Shown piece after piece: positions 1 to 5,044 of a stretch of DNA of 5,044 nt (position 1 is the stretch's first letter; every line of letters starts with the position of its first letter). The stretch is from Burkholderia sp. GTDB lineage: Bacteria; Pseudomonadota; Gammaproteobacteria; Burkholderiales; Burkholderiaceae. The DNA is taken from NCBI GenBank assembly GCA_030151225.1, contig JASLEG010000104.1, forward strand, positions 1 through 5,044, in the 5' to 3' direction. The notes beneath the pieces are model-generated. The model worked only from the letters and a program-made list of their open reading frames with translations, was not told the origin of the DNA and did no database searches. A program made the translations under genes and the position numbers.

Positions 1-1277
1 TGAACGGGCTGGTGCGCGACGCCGAAGGCCAGAATATGTCTAAGAGCAAGGGCAACACGCTGGACCCGTTCGACATCGTCGACGGCATCGACGTCGACAC
101 GCTCGTCGCGAAGCGCACGACCGGCCTGATGAACCCGAAGCAGGCAGCGACCATCGAGAAGAAGACGCGCAAGGAATTCCCGGACGGCATCCCGGCGTTC
201 GGCACCGATGCGCTGCGCTTCACGATGGCGTCGATGGCGACGCTCGGCCGCAACGTCAACTTCGACCTCGCGCGCTGCGAAGGCTATCGCAACTTCTGCA
301 ACAAGCTGTGGAACGCCACGCGCTTCGTGCTGATGAACTGCGAGGGCCACGATTGCGGCCTGGCCAAGCCCGAGCCGTGCGGCGCCGGCGACTGCGGCCC
401 CGGCGGCTACCTCGACTTCTCGGCGGCCGATCGCTGGATCGTGTCGCTGCTGCAGCGCGTGGAAGCCGACATCGCCAAGGGCTTCGACGACTACCGCTTC
501 GACAACATCGCCAACAGCATCTACAAGTTCGTGTGGGACGAGTACTGCGACTGGTACGTCGAGCTGGCCAAGGTGCAGATCCAGAACGGCACGCCCGAGC
601 AGCAGCGCGCCACGCGCCGCACCCTGCTGCGCGTGCTGGAAACGGTGCTGCGCCTCGCCCACCCGGTGATCCCGTTCATCACCGAGGCGCTGTGGCAGAA
701 GGTGGCGCCGCTTGCCGGCCGCTACCCGGAGGGCAAGACCGACGGCGAGGCCTCGCTGATGGTGCAGGCCTACCCGATCGCCGATCTCGGCAAGCTCGAC
801 GAGGCGTCCGAGCAATGGGCGGCCGACCTGAAGGCCGTGGTCGACGCATGCCGCAACCTGCGCGGCGAGATGAACCTGTCGCCGGCCACGCGCGTGCCGC
901 TGCTCGCCACCGGCGACGTGGCGCGCCTGACCACCTTCGCGCCCTACCTGAAGGCGCTGGCGCGCCTGTCGGAAGTCACGATCGTGGCCGACGAGGCCGC
1001 GCTCGACGCGCAGGCCGAAGGTGCGCCGATCGCGATCGTCGGTGCGAGCAAGCTGGCGCTGAAGGTCGAGGTGGACGTGAAGGCCGAGCGCGAACGCCTG
1101 TCGAAGGAAGTCGCGCGGCTCGACAACGAGATCCGCAAGTGCGAGGCGAAGCTCGGCAACGAGGCCTTCGTGGCCAAGGCGCCGCCCGCAGTGGTGGAAC
1201 AGGAGCAGAGGCGGATCGCGGAATTCCGCGGCACGGTCGAGAAACTGACGGCCCAGCTGGCCCGCCTGCCGGCCTGA
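1..1277 (+). CDS. valS: Valyl-tRNA synthetase, C-terminal part (5' end outside window)
   Basis: Cytoplasmic class I aminoacyl-tRNA synthetase that attaches valine to tRNA-Val using ATP. About 425 of the ~950 residues usual for bacterial ValRS are visible; the Rossmann/HIGH half and the editing domain lie upstream. The first whole codon is at 3, and the frame reads NGLVRDAEGQ and then the KMSKS-loop equivalent NMSKSKGN at 33-56. Next come the conserved block GTDALRFTMASMA (about 204-242), the anticodon-binding helical domain (about 425-760, with SIYKFVWDEYCDWYVELAK and HPVIPFITEALWQ), and a C-terminal charged coiled-coil arm (about 1065-1274) typical of ValRS and thought to contact tRNA. The stop is TGA at 1275-1277. 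Two oddities: the first Lys of KMSKS is Asn (AAT), and a Cys-rich stretch lies at 339-395. The identity is secure from the block order and the ValRS-type C-terminal arm, which argues against IleRS or LeuRS. Confidence 0.97.
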   Translation, partial: NGLVRDAEGQNMSKSKGNTLDPFDIVDGIDVDTLVAKRTTGLMNPKQAATIEKKTRKEFPDGIPAFGTDALRFTMASMATLGRNVNFDLARCEGYRNFCNKLWNATRFVLMNCEGHDCGLAKPEPCGAGDCGPGGYLDFSAADRWIVSLLQRVEADIAKGFDDYRFDNIANSIYKFVWDEYCDWYVELAKVQIQNGTPEQQRATRRTLLRVLETVLRLAHPVIPFITEALWQKVAPLAGRYPEGKTDGEASLMVQAYPIADLGKLDEASEQWAADLKAVVDACRNLRGEMNLSPATRVPLLATGDVARLTTFAPYLKALARLSEVTIVADEAALDAQAEGAPIAIVGASKLALKVEVDVKAERERLSKEVARLDNEIRKCEAKLGNEAFVAKAPPAVVEQEQRRIAEFRGTVEKLTAQLARLPA

Positions 1278-1316
1278 TCGCCGGCCCGATGCAGGCCCGG
1301 GAACGGGCGTGCGCAC
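1268..1316. repeat. Cluster of short inverted repeats at the valS 3' end
   Basis: Three short GC-rich dyads lie back to back. GCCGGC at 1268-1273 pairs with GCCGGC at 1280-1285 across a 6-base loop that contains the valS stop codon. GCCCG at 1295-1299 pairs with CGGGC at 1304-1308 around a GGAA tetraloop. GTGCGCAC at 1309-1316 is a perfect palindrome. No T-run follows any of them, so none is a canonical intrinsic terminator. They may stabilise or delimit the valS mRNA end. Short GC dyads are also expected by chance at this base composition. Confidence 0.4.
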
Positions 1317-1342
1317 CGGCGTAACAAAGGGTAAGCTCACTT

Positions 1343-1374
1343 GCACGGAACGTGCCAGCCCAATCAACATGGGC
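1343..1374. repeat. Two adjacent inverted repeats upstream of galU
   Basis: GCACG (1343-1347) and CGTGC (1351-1355) form a perfect 5-bp stem around GAA. Three bases later GCCCA (1358-1362) and TGGGC (1370-1374) form a second perfect 5-bp stem around a 7-base AT-rich loop. They lie 40-70 bases before the galU start, where a promoter, operator or 5' leader would be expected. A weak sigma-70-like pair, TTGCAC at 1341-1346 and CAACAT at 1365-1370 (18-bp gap), overlaps them, but the -10 match is only three of six, so I do not call a promoter. Function is unknown. Confidence 0.35.
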
Positions 1375-1399
1375 GTCACGGACGATTCAACCCAAGATT

Positions 1400-1405
1400 A
1401 AAAGG
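1400..1405 (+). promoter_or_regulatory. galU ribosome binding site
   Basis: AAAAGG, with an AAGG core complementary to the 16S rRNA 3' end, ends 8 bases before the ATG at 1414. It sits in a locally AT-richer stretch and supports that ATG as the galU start. Confidence 0.7.
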
Positions 1406-1413
1406 TCGATCAC

Positions 1414-2295
1414 ATGCTGAAAGTCACTAAGGCGGTATTCCCGGTTGCCGGTCTCGGCACCCGCTTTCTGCCGGCGACAAAGGCGAGCCCGAAGGAAATG
1501 CTGCCCGTCGTCGACAAGCCGTTGATCCAGTACGCCGTGGAAGAGGCGATCGCCGCCGGCATCACGGAGATGATCTTCGTGACCGGGCGCAGCAAGCGCG
1601 CGATCGAGGACCACTTCGACAAGTCGTACGAGGTCGAGGCCGAGCTCGAGGCACGCGGCAAGGAAAAGCTGCTCGACCTCGTGCGCAGCATCAAGCCGGC
1701 CAACGTCGACTGCTTCTACGTGCGTCAGCCCGAAGCGCTGGGCCTCGGCCACGCGGTGCTGTGCGCCGAGAAGCTGGTGGGCGACAACCCGTTCGCCGTG
1801 ATCCTCGCGGACGACCTGCTCGACGGCAAGCCGCCGATCATGAAGCAGATGGTGGACACCTTCGACCACTATCACAGCTCCATCATCGGCGTGGAAGAGA
1901 TCCCGCCGGCCGACACGCGCTCGTACGGCATCGTGGACGGCAAGGAGTGGGAAGACTCGATCATCAAGCTGGCCGGCATCGTCGAGAAGCCGGCGCCGGA
2001 AGATGCCCCGTCGAACCTCGGCGTGGTGGGCCGCTACATCCTGAAGCCGCGGATCTTCGAGCACCTGCGCTCGATCAAGCCCGGCGCGGGCGGCGAACTG
2101 CAGCTGACCGACGCGATCCAGGCCCTGCTGGCCGACGAACAGGTGCTCGCCTACAAGTACGAAGGCACGCGTTTCGACTGCGGCAGCAAGCTCGGCTACC
2201 TGAAGGCGACGGTGGAGTTCGCGCTGCGCCATCCGGAAGTGCGCGACGAATTCGAGCAGTATCTGCGCGAGCGCGGCACCAGCCAGTCGGTGTAA
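1414..2295 (+). CDS. galU: UTP-glucose-1-phosphate uridylyltransferase (UDP-glucose pyrophosphorylase)
   Basis: Cytoplasmic enzyme that makes UDP-glucose and pyrophosphate from UTP and glucose-1-phosphate (EC 2.7.7.9). It supplies glucosyl units for LPS core, exopolysaccharide, trehalose and related products. The protein has 293 residues, normal for bacterial GalU. The nucleotide-binding signature is near the N-terminus (GLGTRFLPATKASPKEMLP, residues 13-31). Other hallmarks are GLGHAVLCA (110-118), the LADD metal/substrate region (131-134), GIVEKP with the sugar-phosphate-binding Lys (188-193), GGELQLTDAI (226-235) and FDCGSKLGYL (254-263). The start at 1414 is backed by an RBS 8 bases upstream and by the standard MLKVTKAVFPVAG N-terminus; the stop is TAA at 2293-2295. 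It follows valS by 136 bases on the same strand and ends at its own terminator, so it is probably transcribed on its own or by read-through from valS. No key residue is missing. The GalF paralogue is less likely because the catalytic motifs are intact and it lies outside an enterobacterial polysaccharide cluster. Confidence 0.98.
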   Translation: MLKVTKAVFPVAGLGTRFLPATKASPKEMLPVVDKPLIQYAVEEAIAAGITEMIFVTGRSKRAIEDHFDKSYEVEAELEARGKEKLLDLVRSIKPANVDCFYVRQPEALGLGHAVLCAEKLVGDNPFAVILADDLLDGKPPIMKQMVDTFDHYHSSIIGVEEIPPADTRSYGIVDGKEWEDSIIKLAGIVEKPAPEDAPSNLGVVGRYILKPRIFEHLRSIKPGAGGELQLTDAIQALLADEQVLAYKYEGTRFDCGSKLGYLKATVEFALRHPEVRDEFEQYLRERGTSQSV

Positions 2296-2329
2296 GGCTG
2301 CGGCGCGACACGCGCCATCGCGGTACACG

Positions 2330-2359
2330 AACCCCACGTTCGAAAGACGTGGGGTTTTT
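2330..2359 (+). terminator. Intrinsic terminator of galU
   Basis: A perfect 10-bp stem, AACCCCACGT (2330-2339) with ACGTGGGGTT (2347-2356), has a 7-base loop and runs into TTTTT at 2355-2359. It begins 34 bases after the galU stop. Read from the other strand, the stem is followed by CGTGTACC with no U-run, so it should mainly stop galU transcription. The convergent gene ends 16 bases beyond the T-run and may use it weakly. Confidence 0.9.
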
Positions 2360-2374
2360 CCTTGGCGGCCGCGC

Positions 2375-3040
2375 CTACGGCGTGGACGGTTCTGCCGGCT
2401 CCACCGACACCACGCCCGGCTCGCCGCCGGCCGGATCGGGCCGCGTGGTCACCACGCGCCAGCCCTCTGCGGTGTCGAACGGCAGCCGCGCCAGCGCGCC
2501 GCGCACCAGCGCGGGCATGGCCGCCAGCGCATCGGGCTCGCGATCGCGCACGGCGGCCGTGACCTGATAGGCGGTGGCACCGGTGTGGCGATCGACGAAG
2601 CGCAGCGTCAGCAGGTGCCGGTACACGGTGCCGCCGAACGGCAGCGGAAACGGCGCGGAGCCGTCCACGCGCAGGCCCGGCGCGTCCGAGCACGGGCCGC
2701 TCGCGGGCGGGCACGGCGTGGCCAGCGCGAGCGCGGCCGGCTGGGTGGCATAGGCGATCGAGAGCCGGTAGCGCGCGCCGCCCGCCACCTCTTCGTGGAA
2801 ACCGTCGCCCGCGAGCGCGTCGCGCACGCGGGCCTCGACGCGCGCGTAGGCGGCGCTGCCGTCCTGCGCGGCGGTGCGCGCGATCACGTAGCCGTGCCCG
2901 CGCGTGTCGAAGCCGGCCGGCTGCCCCGTCACGTTCACGCCGGTGCTCGGCGCCGCGCAGCCGCTCAGTCCCGCCAGCGCGGCCCAGGCCGCCAGCGCCG
3001 CGAGCGCCGTGGCGGCACCCGTCTCCCTTCTCGTCCTCAT
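2375..3040 (-). CDS. Predicted lipoprotein, DUF4136-like, function unknown
   Basis: A 221-residue predicted envelope lipoprotein. The N-terminus MRTRRETG is followed by an Ala/Leu-rich hydrophobic segment (about 9-24) and the lipobox LSGC (25-28), so signal peptidase II would leave Cys28 as the lipidated residue; Ala at +2 does not match the usual inner-membrane retention Asp. The mature part resembles DUF4136-type lipoproteins: an early Tyr-Val-Ile strand (about 50-55), a helix before a short Gly (YARVEARVRDALAGDGF, 65-81), a strand with RYRLSIAYA (90-98), then HLLTLRFVDRHTGATAYQV (142-160) and a C-terminal helix ending in LARLPF (183-188). Cys110 and Cys117 could form a disulfide in the periplasm. 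The start at 3040 is chosen because GGGGAG lies 7 bases upstream and the signal peptide begins there; the frame stays open far upstream only because of GC bias. The stop is TAG at 2375-2377. Convergent with galU and downstream of the sensor kinase. Family assignment is by pattern only and moderate; lipoprotein status is firmer. Confidence 0.85.
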   Translation of the reverse strand: MRTRRETGAATALAALAAWAALAGLSGCAAPSTGVNVTGQPAGFDTRGHGYVIARTAAQDGSAAYARVEARVRDALAGDGFHEEVAGGARYRLSIAYATQPAALALATPCPPASGPCSDAPGLRVDGSAPFPLPFGGTVYRHLLTLRFVDRHTGATAYQVTAAVRDREPDALAAMPALVRGALARLPFDTAEGWRVVTTRPDPAGGEPGVVSVEPAEPSTP

Positions 3041-3047
3041 GTCCGTT

Positions 3048-3053
3048 CTCCCC
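3048..3053 (-). promoter_or_regulatory. Ribosome binding site of the lipoprotein gene
   Basis: On the minus strand GGGGAG ends 7 bases before the ATG at 3040-3038. This decides the start, because the reading frame has no stop for a long way upstream. Confidence 0.65.
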
Positions 3054-3128
3054 GCGGTGCCGCCCAGCGGCCCCGTTGCTGCAGTCTTCGTCGTCGCCGT
3101 GCCGGCCGTCTCGTTCGCCGTCGCGCGG

Positions 3129-3149
3129 GCCACCCCGACATGGAGTGGC
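3129..3149 (-). repeat. Hairpin in the spacer upstream of the lipoprotein gene
   Basis: In minus-strand RNA, GCCACUCC pairs with GGGGUGGC around a 5-base AUGUC loop, giving an 8-bp stem with one U-G wobble. It lies 89 bases before the lipoprotein start. The same dyad on the plus strand has an A-C mismatch at that position, so the structure fits minus-strand RNA better. No U-run follows. It could be a leader structure or a chance dyad. Confidence 0.35.
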
Positions 3150-3174
3150 AATCGCGTGCCTGCGTTCCCGATGC

Positions 3175-3200
3175 CGCGCCGCGTGGCAGATCGCGGCGCG
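3175..3200 (-). terminator. GC-rich hairpin just after the sensor kinase gene, possible weak terminator
   Basis: A perfect 9-bp stem, CGCGCCGCG (3175-3183) with CGCGGCGCG (3192-3200), has an 8-base loop and starts 7 bases beyond the kinase stop codon on the minus strand. No U-run follows it, so it is not a canonical intrinsic terminator. A 3' mRNA-stabilising stem, or partial attenuation before the lipoprotein gene, are the plausible roles. Confidence 0.4.
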
Positions 3201-3207
3201 CGCGGCC

Positions 3208-5044
3208 TCACTCGAGCGGGTCGTCGAGCCGCGGCAGGCTGATCGCGATCGCGGTACCGCGCCCCACCACGCTGTCCACCGCGATGCTGCCACCGTGACG
3301 TGTCACCACGGTCTTCACGAAGGCCATGCCGAGCCCGGCGCCGGTGATCTCGGGCCGCTCGCTCGCGTGGAAGCGCCGGAAGCGCTCGAACAGGTGGCGC
3401 TGATCCTCGGGCGCGATGCCGTAACCCTGATCGCGGATCGTGCAGGTCACGCGCGCAGGCAGCCCGCTCACGGCGAACGAACAGCCGACCACGGTGCCGG
3501 CCGGGCTGTACTTCACCGCGTTGTTGAGCAGGTTCACGAGCGCGCGCGCCATCAGCGAGCGGTCCGCGCCGATCCAGTACGGCTCGCTGCCGGTCGCGGC
3601 CTCGATGCGGATCTGCTTGGCCTGCGCCTGGGGCCACACCTCGTCGCTCGCGTCCACCAGCAGGTCGGCGAAGTTCACCACGTCGATGCGGTAGATCTGC
3701 GATTCCGCGCGCGCGAGTTGCACGAACTCGTCGGCGAGCGTCAGCGCGCGCTGTGCGTGGCGCTCGATGCGACCGAACAGCTCGTGCAGCCCGGCGGGCA
3801 CGTCGGCGCGCTGGCGCTCGATCTGCACCAGCGCGAGGATCGAGGTCTGCGGCGAGCGCATGTCGTGCGACAGCAGGTGCAGCGCCTCCTCGCGCTGGCG
3901 CTCGGCCGCGTGCAGCGCGGTGACGTCCACCAGCCCGGCGATCCAGCCGATCGCCCGACCGTGCGCGTTGGTGCACGGCGCATAGCGCAGCAGGTGATCG
4001 AGCCCGTCCGCGTCGCGCACCTCGAGGCCGCTCTCGAGCGGCGCCGAGGCCTCGCCGCGCACCGGATCGAGCGCGGCCGGCCAGCTCGCGCGCAGCGCCG
4101 GCTCGCGCTCCGGATGCGCCACGCTCTTCACGAAGTCCAGCGCACCGAGCGCGTCCTGCAGCGGCCGGCCTTCCGGCGCGTCGATGCGCACCCGCGCGCA
4201 GTAGCGCTTGGCCGCGTGGTTGGCGATCAGCACCGTGCCGTCCACGTCGGTCACGAAGATCGGCTCGGGCATGCTGTCGAGGCTGTCCCACACGAAGCGC
4301 TTCATGTCCTGCACGCGCTGCGCGGCCTGCGCCATCAGCGTCATCTGGCGCTCGAGCACGTCGCCGCCGAATTCGCCGGCCACGCGCTCGTGCTCCGCAT
4401 CGCGGCGGGCCGCGTCGCGACGCATCTCGGGCAGCAGGTGCGGCTCCGAGGCGAGCCGTTCGAGCTCGCCGCGCAGGTAGCTCATCGTCATCTCGAGCCG
4501 CCGCCAGTTCCAGATCGGATACACCACGATCACGCCGAAGATGGCCGGCGCGGGGCTGATCCACAGCCGCGCGCCATAGAGCAGCGCGGCGCTGCCGGCC
4601 ACCGTCAGCAGCGTGACCGAGAGCGCCAGCAACAGCGCGCGCAGCGGCGAGAACAGCAGGATGCCGGCCAGCAGCGCGGCCAGCGGCGGCAGCGAGGCGG
4701 CGAACAGCCAGCCGCGCGAGGCCGGCGAGATCGCGTGGCCGGTCAGCAGCATGTCGAGCACGCTCGCGTGCAGGTACACGCCGGGCAGCGGGCCGAAGCG
4801 GCCCGACACCGGGGTGGCGAAGCGGTCGTAGAGGCCCGCCGCGGTCACGCCCACCAGCACCACCTTGTCGTGCAGCGCCGCGGGCGGCACCTTGCCGGCC
4901 AGCACGTCGGCGAGCGAGTAGGCGGTGTAGTCGGGCGAGGCCGGGCCGAACGGGATCAGGTAGCGGCCCGGTTCGGGCAAGGCGGCGTGCGCGATCGGCA
5001 CGGCCGGGGCGGCCGGGGCGGCCGGGGCGGCCGGGCTCGAGGCG
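3208..5044 (-). CDS. CHASE2-domain sensor histidine kinase (N-terminus outside window)
   Basis: Inner-membrane two-component sensor kinase; 612 C-terminal codons are visible, and the stop is TGA at 3210-3208. Residues are numbered from the GTG at 5001, which is only a reference point, since the frame stays open to the window edge. The end of an extracytoplasmic CHASE2 domain comes first (about 1-90: YSLADVLAGKVPP, DKVVLVGVTAAGLYDRFATP, PGVYLHASVLDMLL). Three closely spaced membrane segments follow (about 97-118, 120-142, 147-165), the classic CHASE2 arrangement. Then come a charged helical linker, a PAS domain (about 236-370, DSMPEPIFVTDVDGTVLIAN) and the HisKA H-box LSHDMRSPQ with phospho-acceptor His379 (codon 3867-3865). 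The HATPase has an N-box NLLNNAVKYS (490-499), G1 DQGYGIAP (from 524), LFERF, and G2 GAGLGMAFV. All catalytic motifs are intact and there is no receiver domain, so a separate response regulator is expected, probably upstream and out of view. The signal is unknown. An Ala-Ala-Pro repeat tract lies at the visible N-terminal end. Confidence 0.95.
   Translation of the reverse strand, partial: ASSPAAPAAPAAPAVPIAHAALPEPGRYLIPFGPASPDYTAYSLADVLAGKVPPAALHDKVVLVGVTAAGLYDRFATPVSGRFGPLPGVYLHASVLDMLLTGHAISPASRGWLFAASLPPLAALLAGILLFSPLRALLLALSVTLLTVAGSAALLYGARLWISPAPAIFGVIVVYPIWNWRRLEMTMSYLRGELERLASEPHLLPEMRRDAARRDAEHERVAGEFGGDVLERQMTLMAQAAQRVQDMKRFVWDSLDSMPEPIFVTDVDGTVLIANHAAKRYCARVRIDAPEGRPLQDALGALDFVKSVAHPEREPALRASWPAALDPVRGEASAPLESGLEVRDADGLDHLLRYAPCTNAHGRAIGWIAGLVDVTALHAAERQREEALHLLSHDMRSPQTSILALVQIERQRADVPAGLHELFGRIERHAQRALTLADEFVQLARAESQIYRIDVVNFADLLVDASDEVWPQAQAKQIRIEAATGSEPYWIGADRSLMARALVNLLNNAVKYSPAGTVVGCSFAVSGLPARVTCTIRDQGYGIAPEDQRHLFERFRRFHASERPEITGAGLGMAFVKTVVTRHGGSIAVDSVVGRGTAIAISLPRLDDPLE
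5002..5035. repeat. 9-bp tandem repeat coding for an Ala-Ala-Pro tract
   Basis: The unit GGCCGGGGC occurs three times exactly (5002-5010, 5011-5019, 5020-5028), with a nearly full fourth copy up to 5035. Because the unit is 9 bp, copy-number changes keep the frame. On the minus strand it reads Pro followed by repeats of Ala-Ala-Pro in the extracytoplasmic part of the kinase, just before VPIAHAALPEPGRYLIPF. Confidence 0.9.

Noticed and set aside
308..1324. 338-codon plus-strand frame overlapping valS
   Set aside because: An Arg/Ala-rich out-of-frame shadow of valS with no family motifs.
1341..1370. Sigma-70 promoter TTGCAC / CAACAT for galU
   Set aside because: The -10 hexamer matches only three of six positions. 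It is mentioned as a possibility but not called.
1387..2337. Long 316-codon open frame on the minus strand across galU
   Set aside because: It lies antisense to a certain gene, and its His/Arg/Leu-rich composition is what GC-biased third positions produce. It has no recognisable domain.
2904..3242. 112-codon plus-strand frame covering the kinase-lipoprotein spacer
   Set aside because: It runs antisense to the signal peptide and spacer. Its hydrophobic Ala/Val segment mirrors the GC-rich signal-peptide coding sequence, and I saw no convincing RBS or family match.
3041..4564. Upstream extension of the lipoprotein frame into a 729-codon ORF
   Set aside because: The part upstream of 3040 is Arg/Ala-rich, out of frame with the sensor kinase and shows no domains. 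The lipobox signal peptide and RBS place the true start at 3040.
4999..5001. GTG as the true start of the sensor kinase
   Set aside because: The frame stays open to the window edge, the CHASE2 domain would be cut in its middle, and no RBS precedes it, only the Ala-Ala-Pro repeat.

Overview
The window is a high-GC bacterial chromosome segment with strongly GC-biased third codon positions. Family-level protein features (a ValRS with an extended cysteine-containing segment, a 293-aa GalU, a CHASE2 sensor kinase) suggest a betaproteobacterium, most likely Burkholderia sensu lato. This is an inference from recognition; no 16S or database comparison was possible. No mobile element, CRISPR array, tRNA or rRNA gene is visible.

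Layout. (1) 1-1277, plus strand: the C-terminal ~425 residues of valyl-tRNA synthetase (valS), entering just before the KMSKS loop. (2) 1278-1413: a spacer rich in short inverted repeats, ending in the galU ribosome binding site. (3) 1414-2295, plus strand: complete galU (UTP-glucose-1-phosphate uridylyltransferase), followed by a textbook intrinsic terminator at 2330-2359. (4) 2375-3040, minus strand: a complete 221-aa predicted lipoprotein resembling the DUF4136 type, convergent with galU. (5) 3041-3207: a spacer with two hairpins. (6) 3208-5044, minus strand: a CHASE2-3TM-PAS-HisKA-HATPase sensor histidine kinase whose N-terminus runs off the window.

Functionally, valS and galU are housekeeping genes (translation; UDP-glucose for surface polysaccharides). 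The minus-strand pair is an envelope-facing module, an inner-membrane sensor kinase followed by a lipoprotein. Co-transcription is possible but not shown, since 167 bases and a strong GC hairpin separate them.

I found no convincing undescribed system. The most checkable oddities are an Asn in place of the first Lys of the ValRS KMSKS motif, a 9-bp tandem repeat coding for an Ala-Ala-Pro tract in the kinase sensor region, and a near-consensus sigma-54-like element antisense to the end of valS.
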